A DNA stretch of 64,000 bases, taken from CAVRIA01 sp963721115. GTDB lineage: Bacteria > Desulfobacterota > Binatia > HRBIN30 > CADEER01. The translations under genes were made by a program, and so were the position numbers. Position 1 is the stretch's first letter. Every line of letters starts with the position of its first letter. The stretch lies in NCBI GenBank assembly GCA_963721115.1, contig CAVRIA010000006.1, forward strand, positions 868,001 to 932,000, read 5' to 3'. Below, piece after piece: positions 44,132 through 53,590 of this stretch. The notes under the pieces were generated by a model. The model had not been told where the DNA came from. It did not search any database and saw only the letters and a program-made list of their open reading frames with translations.

Positions 44132-44159
44132 GCGGTGCGAGCGGGGCTGCGCCTGACGC

Positions 44160-44936
44160 TCATCGGCTCGCGGCTTCTTCCAGAAAGTCGACCAGGGCCT
44201 CGCCGACCTGGCGCGGGTGTGACAGTAGGAAGTGATGCCCGCCCGGAAAGACAAGCAGGCGCCCCTGCCGTAGGCGGGCCAGCGTCTCGACGCCGTGCTT
44301 CTCGCTGATCACCGTGCTCTCCGACCCGCGCAGGACGAGGGTGGGGCAGCGAATGTCCTCGAGCAGCGATGACAGGTCGGCGACCCGGCTGCCGTCGAGC
44401 GACAGGACGGCGCGATCGAAGCGCAGCGCCCAATCGCCGGAGTCGAGGCGGCGCACGGCGTGGTGGGCGAGGTCGTCTCGGACGGCCGGTGCGATTCCCG
44501 GCTCCGGCGGGGTGAGGCGGAAGGACGCCAGCGCCGCGTCGCGCGTCGGATGCGCGGCGCGGCGCGGCGCGCGAGCGCTCGTGCCGCGCCACTTCTCGAC
44601 CCGATCTCGTCGCAGGCCGCCGATGCGCGTGTCGATCAGCACCAGACCGCGCACCAGGTCGGGATGCCGGGCCGCGATCCAGGCGCTCACCCGGCCGCCC
44701 ATCGAGTGCCCGATGAGGGTGAGCGGCGGCGCCGCGATGCCCCGCAGCAGCTCCAGCAGGTCGGCCGCGAAGTCCTCGATCAGGTAGCGCGGCGGCAGAG
44801 CCCAGTCGCTCTCGCCGTGGCCGCGCAGGTCGGGCGCGATCAGCCGCCGCCCGGGCGACAGGGCGGGGACGAGAACGTCCCACCAGTGCGCGTGGGCGCC
44901 GGCGCCGTGCACCAGCATGACCTGCGGCGCGCCCAC
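44160..44936 (-). CDS. Alpha/beta hydrolase
   Basis: 258 residues from ATG 44936. Core motifs: VMLVHGAGAHAHWWD (oxyanion hole), LIGHSMGG (nucleophile serine elbow), LRGSESTVIS (acid region) and VFPGGHHFLLSHP (catalytic histidine). Upstream in the same frame the sequence reads SVRVSAGGLGLRCLLWGEVG, a typical N-terminal strand pair of this family, with no ATG. The true start may therefore be an alternative codon or lost by an indel at about 45000-45060. Such hydrolases act on esters, lactones or epoxides; the substrate is unknown. It is convergent with the LolA-like gene. Confidence 0.8.
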   Translation of the reverse strand: MGAPQVMLVHGAGAHAHWWDVLVPALSPGRRLIAPDLRGHGESDWALPPRYLIEDFAADLLELLRGIAAPPLTLIGHSMGGRVSAWIAARHPDLVRGLVLIDTRIGGLRRDRVEKWRGTSARAPRRAAHPTRDAALASFRLTPPEPGIAPAVRDDLAHHAVRRLDSGDWALRFDRAVLSLDGSRVADLSSLLEDIRCPTLVLRGSESTVISEKHGVETLARLRQGRLLVFPGGHHFLLSHPRQVGEALVDFLEEAASR

Positions 44937-45098
44937 CTCTCCCCACAGGAGACAGCGCAGACCGAGCCCACCCGCGCTGACGCGAACCGACCGCGGCAGC
45001 GCTCCCCCGGTGACCGCCGCCGTGCGCGCCCGCCCCTCCTCGACGAGATCCAGAGGCTCCCCCCGTGTCCGGCTACGCGTTCGGCTCTCGAGCGCGAC

Positions 45099-45265
45099 TC
45101 ACTGGTTCACCGCCCACATCATCGCCTCGGGGTATCGGGTGCCGGCGGCGACGCCGCGCGGAGCGATCTCGTCGATGCGCGCCAGCTCGGCGGCGGAGAG
45201 CCGGACATCCCCATGCAGCCGAGGCCCAGAGCCGGGCCCGTGCCTGCCGAGGTGAGGGTCTTCAT
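45099..45265 (-). pseudogene. Aldo/keto reductase remnant with large internal deletion
   Basis: ATG 45265, preceded by aaaggagagg, encodes MKTLTSAGTGPALGLGCMGM, the N-terminus of an aldo/keto reductase. Immediately after, a different frame gives LSAAELARIDEIAPRGVAAG and TRYPEAMMWAVNQ followed by TGA at 45099-45101, which is the normal C-terminus of such enzymes. The roughly 280 central residues, including the catalytic Asp-Tyr-Lys-His, are missing. The result is an out-of-frame fusion of about 165 bases, with its ribosome site still in place. Confidence 0.8.
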
Positions 45266-45398
45266 CGAGCCTCTCCTTTCCGCGAGCGTCGTTGACACGA
45301 CGGGTATCTTCGTCCGGCAGGGAGACGCTCGCAACCGGGCGCCACTATTGCTTTCCCTGCCCGCAGTCCCTAGCCTACGCGCTTCTCTAGGAGGTGTC

Positions 45399-46397
45399 AT
45401 GAAAGCATGGATTATCGGTGTCCTGGCGGTCGCCTTGGTGCCCGCAGCTGGGATGGCAGAAACCCTGGCGACGGTCGGCGGCCACGCCATCAGTCGTGCC
45501 CAGGTGGAGGAGCAGGTCAAGTCGCAGCTGGCCGACGTCGAAAACCAGCGCTACAAGGCGCTGCGCGAAGGGGTCGACGAGCTGGTCGCCGAGCAGCTGA
45601 TCTCGATGGAGGCAAAGGCGCGCGGCGTCAGCACGGACGACCTGGTGAAGACGGAGGTTCTCGACAAGGTCACCCCGCCCTCCGACGAGCAGGTCAAGGA
45701 GCTGTACGACCAGAACAAGGACAAGCTGGGCGGTGCCAGCTTCGACAGCATCAAGCCGCGGCTGGTCGGCTACCTGGCGCAGCAGGGCGCCGCGCAGCGG
45801 CGCGAGGCGTACCTCAAGGAGCTGCGGGCGAAGTACAAAGTGACGATCGATCTGCGCCCGCCGGTGGTCGAGGTGGGCGAGGGCGGCCGCGAGTCGCGCG
45901 GCGGCGGCAAGAGCGCCCCGGTGACGATCATCGAGTTCTCCGACTACGAGTGCCCGTTCTGCAAGCGCGCCGAGCCGACCGTGCAGCAGGTCCTCAAAAC
46001 GTATGGGGACAAGGTGCGCTTCGTCTATCGCGACTATCCGCTGCCCTTCCACAAGGACGCCCTGCCCGCCTCCGAGGCGGCGCACTGCGCCGCGGCGCAG
46101 GGCAAGTTCTGGCCCTACCACGACAAGCTGATGGCGAGTCAGGACGTCGGCCAGGAGAAGCTCGACCAGTTCGCCGGCGAGGTCGGGCTCGACAAGGCCA
46201 AGTTCGACGAGTGCGTGAAGGACAAGAAGTTTTCCGCCGACATCGAGCGCGACCAGAAGGACGGCCAGAAGGTGGGCGTCAACGGCACGCCGACCTTCTT
46301 CATCAACGGCCGCATGCTCGACGGCGCACAGCCCTTCGAGAAGTTCCAGGAAGTGATCGACGAAGAGATCACCTTCGCCAATCAGAAAAAAGGATAG
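45399..46397 (+). CDS. DsbA/BdbD-like thiol-disulfide oxidoreductase with SurA-like N-terminal part
   Basis: A 332-residue exported protein. Signal peptide at 1-21 (IIGVLAVALVPAAGMAET). Residues 25-140 resemble the N-terminal helical domain of SurA/PrsA-type chaperones (ATVGGHAISRAQVEEQVKSQ, DELVAEQLISMEAKARG). Residues 160-330 are a thioredoxin-fold DsbA/Thioredoxin_4 domain with YECPFCKRAE, active cysteines 185 and 188, VYRDYPLPFH and the cis-proline loop VGVNGTPTFFINGRML. It should make or shuffle disulfides in periplasmic proteins, possibly with chaperone help from its first domain. The start follows taggaggtgtc. It ends before a GGGTGTTA-type hairpin. Confidence 0.88.
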   Translation: MKAWIIGVLAVALVPAAGMAETLATVGGHAISRAQVEEQVKSQLADVENQRYKALREGVDELVAEQLISMEAKARGVSTDDLVKTEVLDKVTPPSDEQVKELYDQNKDKLGGASFDSIKPRLVGYLAQQGAAQRREAYLKELRAKYKVTIDLRPPVVEVGEGGRESRGGGKSAPVTIIEFSDYECPFCKRAEPTVQQVLKTYGDKVRFVYRDYPLPFHKDALPASEAAHCAAAQGKFWPYHDKLMASQDVGQEKLDQFAGEVGLDKAKFDECVKDKKFSADIERDQKDGQKVGVNGTPTFFINGRMLDGAQPFEKFQEVIDEEITFANQKKG

Positions 46398-46401
46398 GGG
46401 C

Positions 46402-46487
46402 AGGGTGTTACGCTGTTAGGGGTTAGGCTGTTGGGGTCTTCTCTATCCTCCCCTAACCCCTAACAACCCTAACAGCGTAACACCCTA
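46402..46487. terminator. Bidirectional hairpin of GGGTGTTA type
   Basis: Left arm 46402-46426 (AGGGTGTTACGCTGTTAGGG...) faces right arm about 46452-46487 (CTAACCCCTAACA...AACAGCGTAACACCC). It lies between convergent genes and is about 20 base pairs long with small bulges. It belongs to the same family as the elements at 22465 and 63471. Confidence 0.6.
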
Positions 46488-46497
46488 TCTTCACACC

Positions 46498-47520
46498 CTA
46501 TCTTCTCGTGCGGGGATCGAGCAGGTCGCGCACGGTGTCGCCGAGCAGGTTGACCGACAGGATCAGGCCGAAGAGCGCCACCGAGGCGGCGCCCAGGTTC
46601 CACCACACGATCGGATCGCGCGCCAGCTCGTCGCGCGCCTGGTCGATCATCTGTCCCCAGCTCCCGGCGATGCCGATCCCCAGCCACGACAGGATGGCTT
46701 CGGACAGCACCAGGCCGGAGAACAGCAGCACGAAGGTGATCACGATCAGGTGCACGAGGTTGGGGAGGATGTGGCGCAGCACGATGCGCGGGTTCGATCC
46801 GCCCAGCGCGCGGGCGGCGTCGACGTAGGCGAGCTCGCGCAGCTTCATGGTCTCGCCGCGCACGACGCGCGAGAAGCCGACCCAGCTGGTGACGCCGAGC
46901 GCGATGCACACCTGGGCGGTGCCGTGCCCCAGGACCATGACGAAAGCGATCAGCAGCAGCAGCCCCGGCATCGAGGCGAGGGTCGACATGACGAAGAAGA
47001 CGGCGTCGTCGACCCAGCCGCCGAAGTAGCCCGCGGTCATGCCGAAGAGCAGTGCCAGCGGGATGACGATCAGGCTGGTGAAGCCGCCGATCAGCAGCGC
47101 GACGCGAGCCCCCTCGAGCGTCAGGTGCAGCACGTCGCGGCCGAGGATGTCCGTGCCCAGCAGGTGGCGGCGCGGATAGTGCAAGGGTGCTCCCCCGTAG
47201 AACTCGCGCGTCGCCAGCGGCGCGGAGTAGCTGCGCTCCTGGAAGTCGAGCGGAAACAGGCGGTCGACGACAGAGCGCGGCTCGTGCAGCCGCACCGACT
47301 GGATCTCCGCGCCGGGGGGCGGCGCGCCGATCCAGGAGATGGAGTCGAGCAGGGCCACGGCGGCGTACAGGGCGAACACCGCGAGCGCGATCGGCCGCCG
47401 CCGCAACAGGCCGCGACCGGTCTCGCGCCACATCGGCTGCCGCCGCGCCGCTGCCGCCGCGGCGATCAGGCCGGCGAGCAGAAGGACGACGGCGAGGTTC
47501 GAGACGACGTACGCTTCCAT
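46498..47520 (-). CDS. Oligopeptide-type ABC transporter permease, OppC/DppC-like
   Basis: A 340-residue inner-membrane permease. The conserved start of the OppC family appears after residue 115 (LLGTDILGRDVLHLTLEGAR), then six membrane segments with the EAA loop YVDAARALGGSNPRIVLRHI, the ATPase docking site, and GIGIAGSWGQMIDQARDE near the end. The N-terminal 115 residues include two extra hydrophobic segments and a loop, longer than E. coli DppC. It works with the permease at 47543 and the binding protein at 48509 to import peptides or similar compounds. No ATP-binding subunit is in the window; it may lie elsewhere. The gap to the upstream permease is 22 bases. Confidence 0.85.
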   Translation of the reverse strand: MEAYVVSNLAVVLLLAGLIAAAAAARRQPMWRETGRGLLRRRPIALAVFALYAAVALLDSISWIGAPPPGAEIQSVRLHEPRSVVDRLFPLDFQERSYSAPLATREFYGGAPLHYPRRHLLGTDILGRDVLHLTLEGARVALLIGGFTSLIVIPLALLFGMTAGYFGGWVDDAVFFVMSTLASMPGLLLLIAFVMVLGHGTAQVCIALGVTSWVGFSRVVRGETMKLRELAYVDAARALGGSNPRIVLRHILPNLVHLIVITFVLLFSGLVLSEAILSWLGIGIAGSWGQMIDQARDELARDPIVWWNLGAASVALFGLILSVNLLGDTVRDLLDPRTRR

Positions 47521-47542
47521 GTCGGGCTCGTGAACCGCGCTC

Positions 47543-48509
47543 TCACTCCAGGCGCACGCGCGGATCGACCAGGGTGTAGCTGAGGTCGGTCAGGACCTGG
47601 CCGGCGATGAACAGCAGGGCGCCGATGTAGACCATGGTGCGCAGCGTGGCGAAGTCGTTGCCGTTGATGGCGTCGACGGTGATCGAGCCCAGGCCGGGGA
47701 TGCCGAAGAACGATTCGAGCAGGATCGAGCCGGTGAACAGGAAGGGGATCTCGATCACCACCTTCGTGAGGACCGGAATCAGCGAGTTGCGCAGGACGTG
47801 CCGCAGCATGATGCGGCTGGCGCCGCAGCCCTTGGCGCGCGCCGTGCGCACGTAGTCGCGCCCGGTCTCCTCGACGAAAACCGTGCGGTAGAAGCGCACG
47901 TCGGCGCCGAGGCTGGCGAGCACCCCGACGATCAGCGGCAGGGCGATGAAGCGGGCGACGACCGAAGGGGACGGGTCGAAGCCCGAGATCGGGAACCAGC
48001 GCAGCAGCTTGCCGATCACGAACTGGGCGCCGATGATGTACAGCAGCATCGAGACGCTCATCATCAGCACGCAGACGACGGCGCCGAAGCGGTCGACGTA
48101 GGTCTCGCGCAGGAACGCGACCAGCAGCGACAGCCCGATGGCGAGCAGCAGCCCGAGGACGAACAGCGGCACGGTCAGCGCCAGGCTCGGGCCGATGCCG
48201 CTCGCGCAGCCGCTCGGCGATCGGCGCGTCGTCGGCGTCGCTGCGGCCGAAGTCGAAGGTGAGCATGCGGCGGAAGTGCTCGACCAGCATGGTGTCGGCG
48301 GGGTGCTCGGGGTTCCAGAAGCGCGGCTCGTCGTAGCCGTGGTTGGCCTTCCACTGCTCCAGGGCCTGCGGCTCGGCCTTCTCGCCGAGCGCCTTGCGCG
48401 CGATGTCGTCGGGGCTGGCGACGAGGAAGAAGAGCACGAACAGGAAGAGCAGGACGCCGAGCACGGTGGCGACGCCGTACAGCGCGCGCCGGATCAGGTA
48501 GCGCAACAT
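47543..48509 (-). CDS. ABC permease, OppB/DppB-like, with one frameshift
   Basis: From ATG 48509 the frame gives MLRYLIRRALYGVATVLGVL, the usual OppB start, and continues to DDAPIAERLRE (about 48200). Then the frame changes and IGPSLALTVPLFVLGLLLAI continues, followed by AKGCGASRIMLRHVLRNSLIP (EAA loop), IPFLFTGSILLESFFGIPGL and a stop at 47543. One base indel near 48190-48200 explains this. The joined protein is about 322 residues, near the family norm. It overlaps the binding protein stop by one base (TGATG), the normal close spacing in these operons. Confidence 0.75.
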
Positions 48510-50569
48510 CACCGTTCCTCGCGCAGCACTCGTACCACGGCGGGCGCGAGCACGGCGAGAAGGAGGGCGAGGAGGACCCAGGCGGGCCAGCGCACCGGCC
48601 GGTTCCACTCCTCGCGCCGCCGCTGCGCGCTCGAGCGGATCGACGTCGTAGTACTTCTCGCTCGGAATGGAGAGGCCGGTGGGCTTGACGTTGCGCAGCC
48701 AGCAATGGTGCAGGGCGTAGTCCTCCGGGTAGAAGACCTCGATCCACGGCCGCTCGCGCTCGAGGATGGCGAGCATCGCGCCGATCAGGCGCTTGCGCTC
48801 GGCGTCGTTGTCGCGCGCCTTCATGCGGCGAAAGAGCTCGTCGTACTTCTGGTCGGCGAAGTTGGCGGTGTTCGGGCCGCCGCTGCGCGTGCGCCCCATC
48901 GGCCCGTAGAGCAGGAAGAGGAAGTTCTCCGGGTCCGGGATAGTCGGCCACCCAGCCCCACCAGAAGACCTGGTAGGCGCCGCGGCGCACGCTTTCCTGG
49001 AACTCGTTGTAGTTGGTGGCGCGGATGATCACGTCGAGCCCGATGCGCCTCCAGGCGTCGACGAAGAACTGGAACTGCAGTGCGGCGCGCGCGCTGGTGT
49101 CGCTGGTGTCGAAGGTGAGCTGCAGCGGCGCCTGCGTCTCGCGGATCGATGCCGTTCGGATAGCCGGCGCGCCGCAGCAGCGCCGCGGCGCGCTCGAGAT
49201 CGACCCGGCGGTACGGGTTCCGGTAGTCGGGATCGTAGCCGAAGATGCCGGGCGGAAGGGGCGACTGCGCGGGGATGCCGCGCCCGTTCATGAACAGCCG
49301 CGCGAACTCCTCGGAGTCGACGGCGAGGCTCATCGCCTGGCGCAGGGCGCGTCCGCGCGCCCCGGCCGGCTTGCCGACCACCGGGTCGTCCATGTTGAAG
49401 CCGAGATAGTAGATGGCCGGGGTGACGCCTTTCACCAGCCGCATTCCCTTGGCGGCCATCTTGCGCGACAGCGCGCCCTCGCGCACGACGCGGTCGAAGC
49501 TCTCGCGCACGATGGTCGAGATGTCGTAGTAGCCCTGCAGGAACTTGACGAAGGCGGGGATCGGCTCGGGCTCGCGCAGGATCTCGATGCGCTCCAGGAA
49601 GGGCAGCGGGCGGCCGACCATGTCCGCGTCGAGCAGGCCCGCCGCCGCGTCGGCCGGCTCGCCCTCGTCCGGGTAGACGGCGCCGGGGGCGCGCCACTCC
49701 GGATGCCGGATGCCGTACCAGTTCTCGTTGCGCTCGAGGACGATGCGGTTGCGCCGCTCGTAGCGCACCAGCCGGAACGGGCCGGCGCCGACCGGGTGGT
49801 CGTCCAGGATGCCCCGCCCGCCCTCGCCGTCGTAGTAGGCCACCGCCTCCCACGGCACGGGCGACGTGAACGGCATGGCGAACCAGTAGAGGATCTGCGG
49901 GTAGGGTTGGTCGAGGACGATCTCGAGGTCGAGCGGGCCGAGCACGCGCACGCCGGAGATGCCTCCTGCCAGGGCGTACTGCCGGTCGACGCGCAGGGCG
50001 GAGAAGGAAGCGTCATCCGCGCGCCGCTGGCGCAGTGTGTCGCTGAAGGCCTCGAATCCGCGGATCTTGCCGAAGCTCTCGACCACCGGGCTGTTGACCT
50101 GCGGGTCGGCGAGGCGCTCGATCTCGAAGGCGACGTCGGCGGCGGTGACGGTGCGCGTCCGCCGTCCGGCGCCGGAGAGCGCGAAGCAATCGTCGTCCTG
50201 ATAGAGGAGGTCGGGGCGCAGGCGGAAGCGGTACACGACCTCGCCGCCGGCGCCGCGCTGCTTGCTCGGCAGCGACTCGGCGAGCCCGGGGATGAGCGTG
50301 TAGGGGCGCTTCAGGTAGTGGTACTCGAGCAGCGTGTCGAAGATCGGTCCGGTCACGACGTGGTCCGTGGTCGAGTAGGCGGTGGCCGGATCGAGGGTGC
50401 GCGGCGGGCTGACGAAGTACTCGTAGAACACCTTGCGGCTCGCGTCGGCGTTCGGGTACGGGTTGTTCGTGCAGCCGCACAGGGCGGCGAGCCAGAGCAG
50501 GGCGCCCGCGGTGCGCAGCGCGCCGACCGAGGGCCGGGGCGGCCGGGAGATGTGCGGTAGCCTGTTCAC
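48509..50569 (-). CDS. ABC peptide-binding lipoprotein with a C-terminal anchor, three frameshifts
   Basis: A family 5 solute-binding protein (SBP_bac_5, DppA/OppA-like) of about 685 residues. GTG 50569, signal with LLWLAALCGCTNN (lipobox LCGC). Body: EYFVSPPRTLDPATAYSTTD, VTAADVAFEIERLADP, VGAGPFRLVRYERRNRIVLE, GVTPAIYYLGFNMDDP, RALRQAMSLAVDSEEFA. Near 49150 the frame shifts (LQLTFDTSDTSARAALQFQF, FQESVRRGAYQVFWWGWVAD), near 48937 again (GPNTANFADQKYDELFRRM), and near 48625 again (RWPAWVLLALLLAVLAPAVV before the stop at 48509). Unusual: a C-terminal membrane helix in addition to the lipid anchor. Three indels in one gene point to sequence errors or to loss of the system. Confidence 0.75.
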
Positions 50570-50727
50570 GGTCCGGCGTTCGCGCCGAGGATGATCGTCC
50601 CCTTGCCCGGTCTCATGAGCGTTGCGGGGAAGATAACAGCGATCGGTGAGCGGAGGCCAGCGAACGACGAACGCGCTGAGCGGGTACAGTTTCGAAAGTT
50701 TGCGCGGAGGCGGTAGAAAGGCGCCAC

Positions 50728-51598
50728 ATGCACGACTTCCGCGAGCGCTTCGTGACCGCCAACCGCCTGCGCCACCACCTGCTCGAGTGGGGCGAGAGCG
50801 GGCCGGTGGTCCTTCTCCTGCACGGGTTTCTGGAGCACGCGCACGTCTGGGACTGGGTGGCGCCGCGGCTGGCGGAGGGGGGCTTTCACGTCTTCGCCCT
50901 CGACTGGCGCGGCCACGGCGACTCGGAGTGGATCGGCGCCGGCGGCTACTATCACTTCGCCGACTACGCGGCGGACCTGGCCTTCCTGGTGCGCGAGCTG
51001 GGTGGCCGGGCGGCCCTGGTGGCGCATTCGATGGGAGGCGGCGCGGCGGTCGTCTACGCCGGCACCGAGCCGGAGCGGGTGACGGCCCTGGTGTCGATCG
51101 AGGGCCTCGGCGTGCCGGACTCGGATTTCGACTCCGCGCCGCCGCGCTTCGAAACGTGGATCGCGGATCTGGAGCGGCTGCTGGGCGCGAAGCCGCCCGG
51201 CCCTGACGCTCGAGCAGGCGGCGAGCCGGCTGCGCGCACGCTTTCCTCGCTTCTCGGAGGAGGCCGTCCAGCACATGGCGGCGTTCGGCACGAGGCCGCG
51301 CGGCGCGGCGCGCGAATGGAAGTTCGACCCGCTGCACCAGACGCGTTCGCCGCAGCCGTACTACGTCGGCCAGGCGCGCGCCTTCTGGCGGCGCGTGCGC
51401 TGCCCGGTCCTGTACGTCGAGGGCGCGGAGAGCGATCTGCGCCTGCCGGAGGACGATCTCTGCGAGCGGCTCGCGGATCTGCGCGCGCAGCGCGTCGCCA
51501 TCCCCGGCTCGGGGCATCACCCGCACCTCGAACGGCCGCGGGAGCTGACGGCGGTCGTGGCGGAGTTCTTGCGGGGGGCGCTGATGCGCACGTGCTGA
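50728..51598 (+). CDS. Alpha/beta hydrolase with a frameshift
   Basis: About 289 residues. First frame from ATG 50728: ERFVTANRLRHHLLEWGESG, VLLLHGFLEHAHVWDWVAP (oxyanion hole), ALDWRGHGDSEWIG and LVAHSMGGGAAVVYAG (serine elbow). At about 51198 the reading moves to the frame LTLEQAASRLRARFPRFSEE, then RCPVLYVEGAESDLRLPED (acid) and IPGSGHHPHLERPRELTAVV (histidine), ending at TGA 51596-51598. All three catalytic residues survive only if the two frames join. The stop codon lies within a tandem 8-base repeat (51590-51645). Function: a generic esterase or lipase-like enzyme. Confidence 0.75.
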
Positions 51599-51645
51599 CG
51601 TGCTGATGTGTGGACGTGCTGACGTGTGGCCGTGTGGACGTGTGG
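51590..51645 (+). repeat. Seven tandem 8-base units spanning a stop codon
   Basis: Units: ACGTGCTG, ACGTGCTG, ATGTGTGG, ACGTGCTG, ACGTGTGG, CCGTGTGG, ACGTGTGG. The hydrolase stop TGA (51596-51598) straddles units 1 and 2. Since 8 is not a multiple of 3, changes in unit number upstream of the stop would alter the C-terminus. Confidence 0.85.
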
Positions 51646-51795
51646 CTGACGTCCGAGGAAGACTCGGGACAGACTCAAATCGTCGAGCTCGTTGCAACGT
51701 CCCATCCCCCTGTCGTCCTGCGGCATTTCGGCTTTTGCCCATCGGGCGGGATCTGCTACGGTCGTGGCCTGCCATAGAAAAAAGGGGGGGATTCT

Positions 51796-53136
51796 ATGAA
51801 GGGCCTGGGCTTCGTGCTGGCGCTGCTCCTGGCAGCGGCGCCGGCGGGTGCGATCACCATCACCTACGTCAACCCGACGCCGAACGAATCGCGCGTCTTC
51901 GTCGGCTTCGCCAACAGCTCCACCGGCAACACGACCAGCGACCTGGTCGCCGACCCGGCAGCGTACAGTCGCAACGATACTCTCTTCGGCCCATCGGCGC
52001 CGCCGGCAGCCGATTCAGAGGCCTACTCCGGTGCGGAGCTGGGGACCAACCTGAACGCCCCGCTCGGGACCGGTGTCCGGTCCGTCTTCGCGCCCTTCAA
52101 CCCGACCTTCTTCCGCGCCTCGGGAGTCACCTACACGGCGGCCGGTATCTACTCCGCCAACGCCTTTGCCTTCTCCGGAAACGCGAGCACCACCTCGCCC
52201 ACGCCGTGGGTCATCCACGTCGATCCGAGCGGCAGCGATGTCGCGGGAACGCCTGCGGACGTGACCGTATCGGCTTCCATCGCCGGCACGCTCACCGTCG
52301 CGGGCGCCAGCGTCGCCGACGCGTCGTGGAACGTAGCGACGACCGCCTTCGGCACGGTGATCTCCGGTACTGCCAACCAGAGCGTGGCGGGCACCTCGAA
52401 CTTCAGCGACACGAACACGATCACGTTCAGCCTGCCCCTGGGCGACACGTTCGAGCTGCTGCTCGACTACGATCTGTCGACCTCGGGCAGTGGCTCCGGC
52501 GCCAGCTCGAATAGCGAGATCACGTCGTCCCTGGTGGAGATCTCCGCCGTGATCGCGCCTGTGGTCCCGCCGATGTTCGCTCCGGTGACGGGTGCCAAGC
52601 TGCTCATGTTCGACAAGTACGCCAAGGCGGGGAAGGCCAAGGTCGTGCTGAAGATGGAGGACCCGGGCGGCAACATCACCAAAGGGCCGTCGGCGGATCC
52701 GCCGGGCTTGAGCGGTCAGCTCCTGCTCTATCAGCAGTCCGATCCGAGCAACCGGGCCGTCTTCGCTCTCGATTCGGCGAGCTGGAAGTCGAACAAGGAC
52801 TCGGTGGCCAAGTACATCAACAAGAACGCCGGCACCGGGCAGCCCGGGGTGAAGGTGGCGACCATCAAGCCGGGGAAGTTGATCAAGGTGGTTGCGAGGA
52901 ACCTCGGCGACGGCGACTCCGCGAGCGGAGATCAGGACGCAAACGATCTCGACCTCAGTGCCCTGACGCCATCGGACGTCGTCATGGCGGTGCTGACCAT
53001 CGACAACGCCAACGACAGCACGACACACCGGATGTGTGCGCAGTTCGAGTCGCCCACCATCAAATCGATCGCCGGCGGCACTGGGTTCAAGTACCTGTCG
53101 AAATCGTCGAGTCTACCCACGTCGTGTCCGGAGTAG
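51796..53136 (+). CDS. Secreted protein of unknown function
   Basis: A 446-residue protein with a signal peptide (MKGLGFVLALLLAAAPAGA). Residues 20-250 are ser/thr/ala-rich and beta-predicted (FVGFANSSTGNTTSDLVADP, FAFSGNASTTSPTPWVIHVD, GTANQSVAGTSNFSDTNTIT), like autotransporter or anchor-type surface domains. Residues 265-445 form a second domain: LLMFDKYAKAGKAKVVLKME, GQLLLYQQSDPSNRAVFALD, SWKSNKDSVAKYINKNAG, IKPGKLIKVVARNLG. I recall this pattern in multiple secreted proteins of uncultured delta-like or Binatota genomes, but cannot name a Pfam. The start follows aaggggggg. No sorting tail is evident at the C-terminus. Confidence 0.65.
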   Translation: MKGLGFVLALLLAAAPAGAITITYVNPTPNESRVFVGFANSSTGNTTSDLVADPAAYSRNDTLFGPSAPPAADSEAYSGAELGTNLNAPLGTGVRSVFAPFNPTFFRASGVTYTAAGIYSANAFAFSGNASTTSPTPWVIHVDPSGSDVAGTPADVTVSASIAGTLTVAGASVADASWNVATTAFGTVISGTANQSVAGTSNFSDTNTITFSLPLGDTFELLLDYDLSTSGSGSGASSNSEITSSLVEISAVIAPVVPPMFAPVTGAKLLMFDKYAKAGKAKVVLKMEDPGGNITKGPSADPPGLSGQLLLYQQSDPSNRAVFALDSASWKSNKDSVAKYINKNAGTGQPGVKVATIKPGKLIKVVARNLGDGDSASGDQDANDLDLSALTPSDVVMAVLTIDNANDSTTHRMCAQFESPTIKSIAGGTGFKYLSKSSSLPTSCPE

Positions 53137-53590
53137 CGACCGGCGCGGCGCCGTCGATCCGGAGGTGAAGAGCGGTGCGCGCCTCGAGACTCGGGCGCGC
53201 ACCGCCGCTCAGCATTGGAAGCGAGCGAGGGCACGCGTGCCTGCGGTGAAGCGCCCGAAGAGTCGGGGCGCCGCACGCTTCTCTTGGAGGGAACGTCTCC
53301 CGCGACGGGCCCCGGATCACGACCCAGCGGTCGATCTTTTCATCTTTTCAGGAACGTCCCCGTGGCCGACGGCGGTGTACGCCGATCCCCTGAGTGGAAT
53401 AGGCAGGACGACTACAACTTGAATGGCTGGTTGCATACTGGTCATCGGACCATTCGGAAACGCGTGACCGGAGTCGAGGAGCGTGGCGCGGTGCGACTGG
53501 TTTTGCCCTTGTGGAAGAGGTGACGGTGAGATACCTACAAGAGAGATGTGGAGCTAGCGCGATGTGAGATCGAAAACAGGGGAGGGGAGA
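53137..53590. other. Intergenic region, about 450 bases
   Basis: No credible gene; frames in it are arginine-rich and lack ribosome sites. I see no repeat related to the others of the window. A promoter for the lipoprotein gene at 53591 must lie here, and the ribosome site gggaggggaga precedes that gene. Confidence 0.5.
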
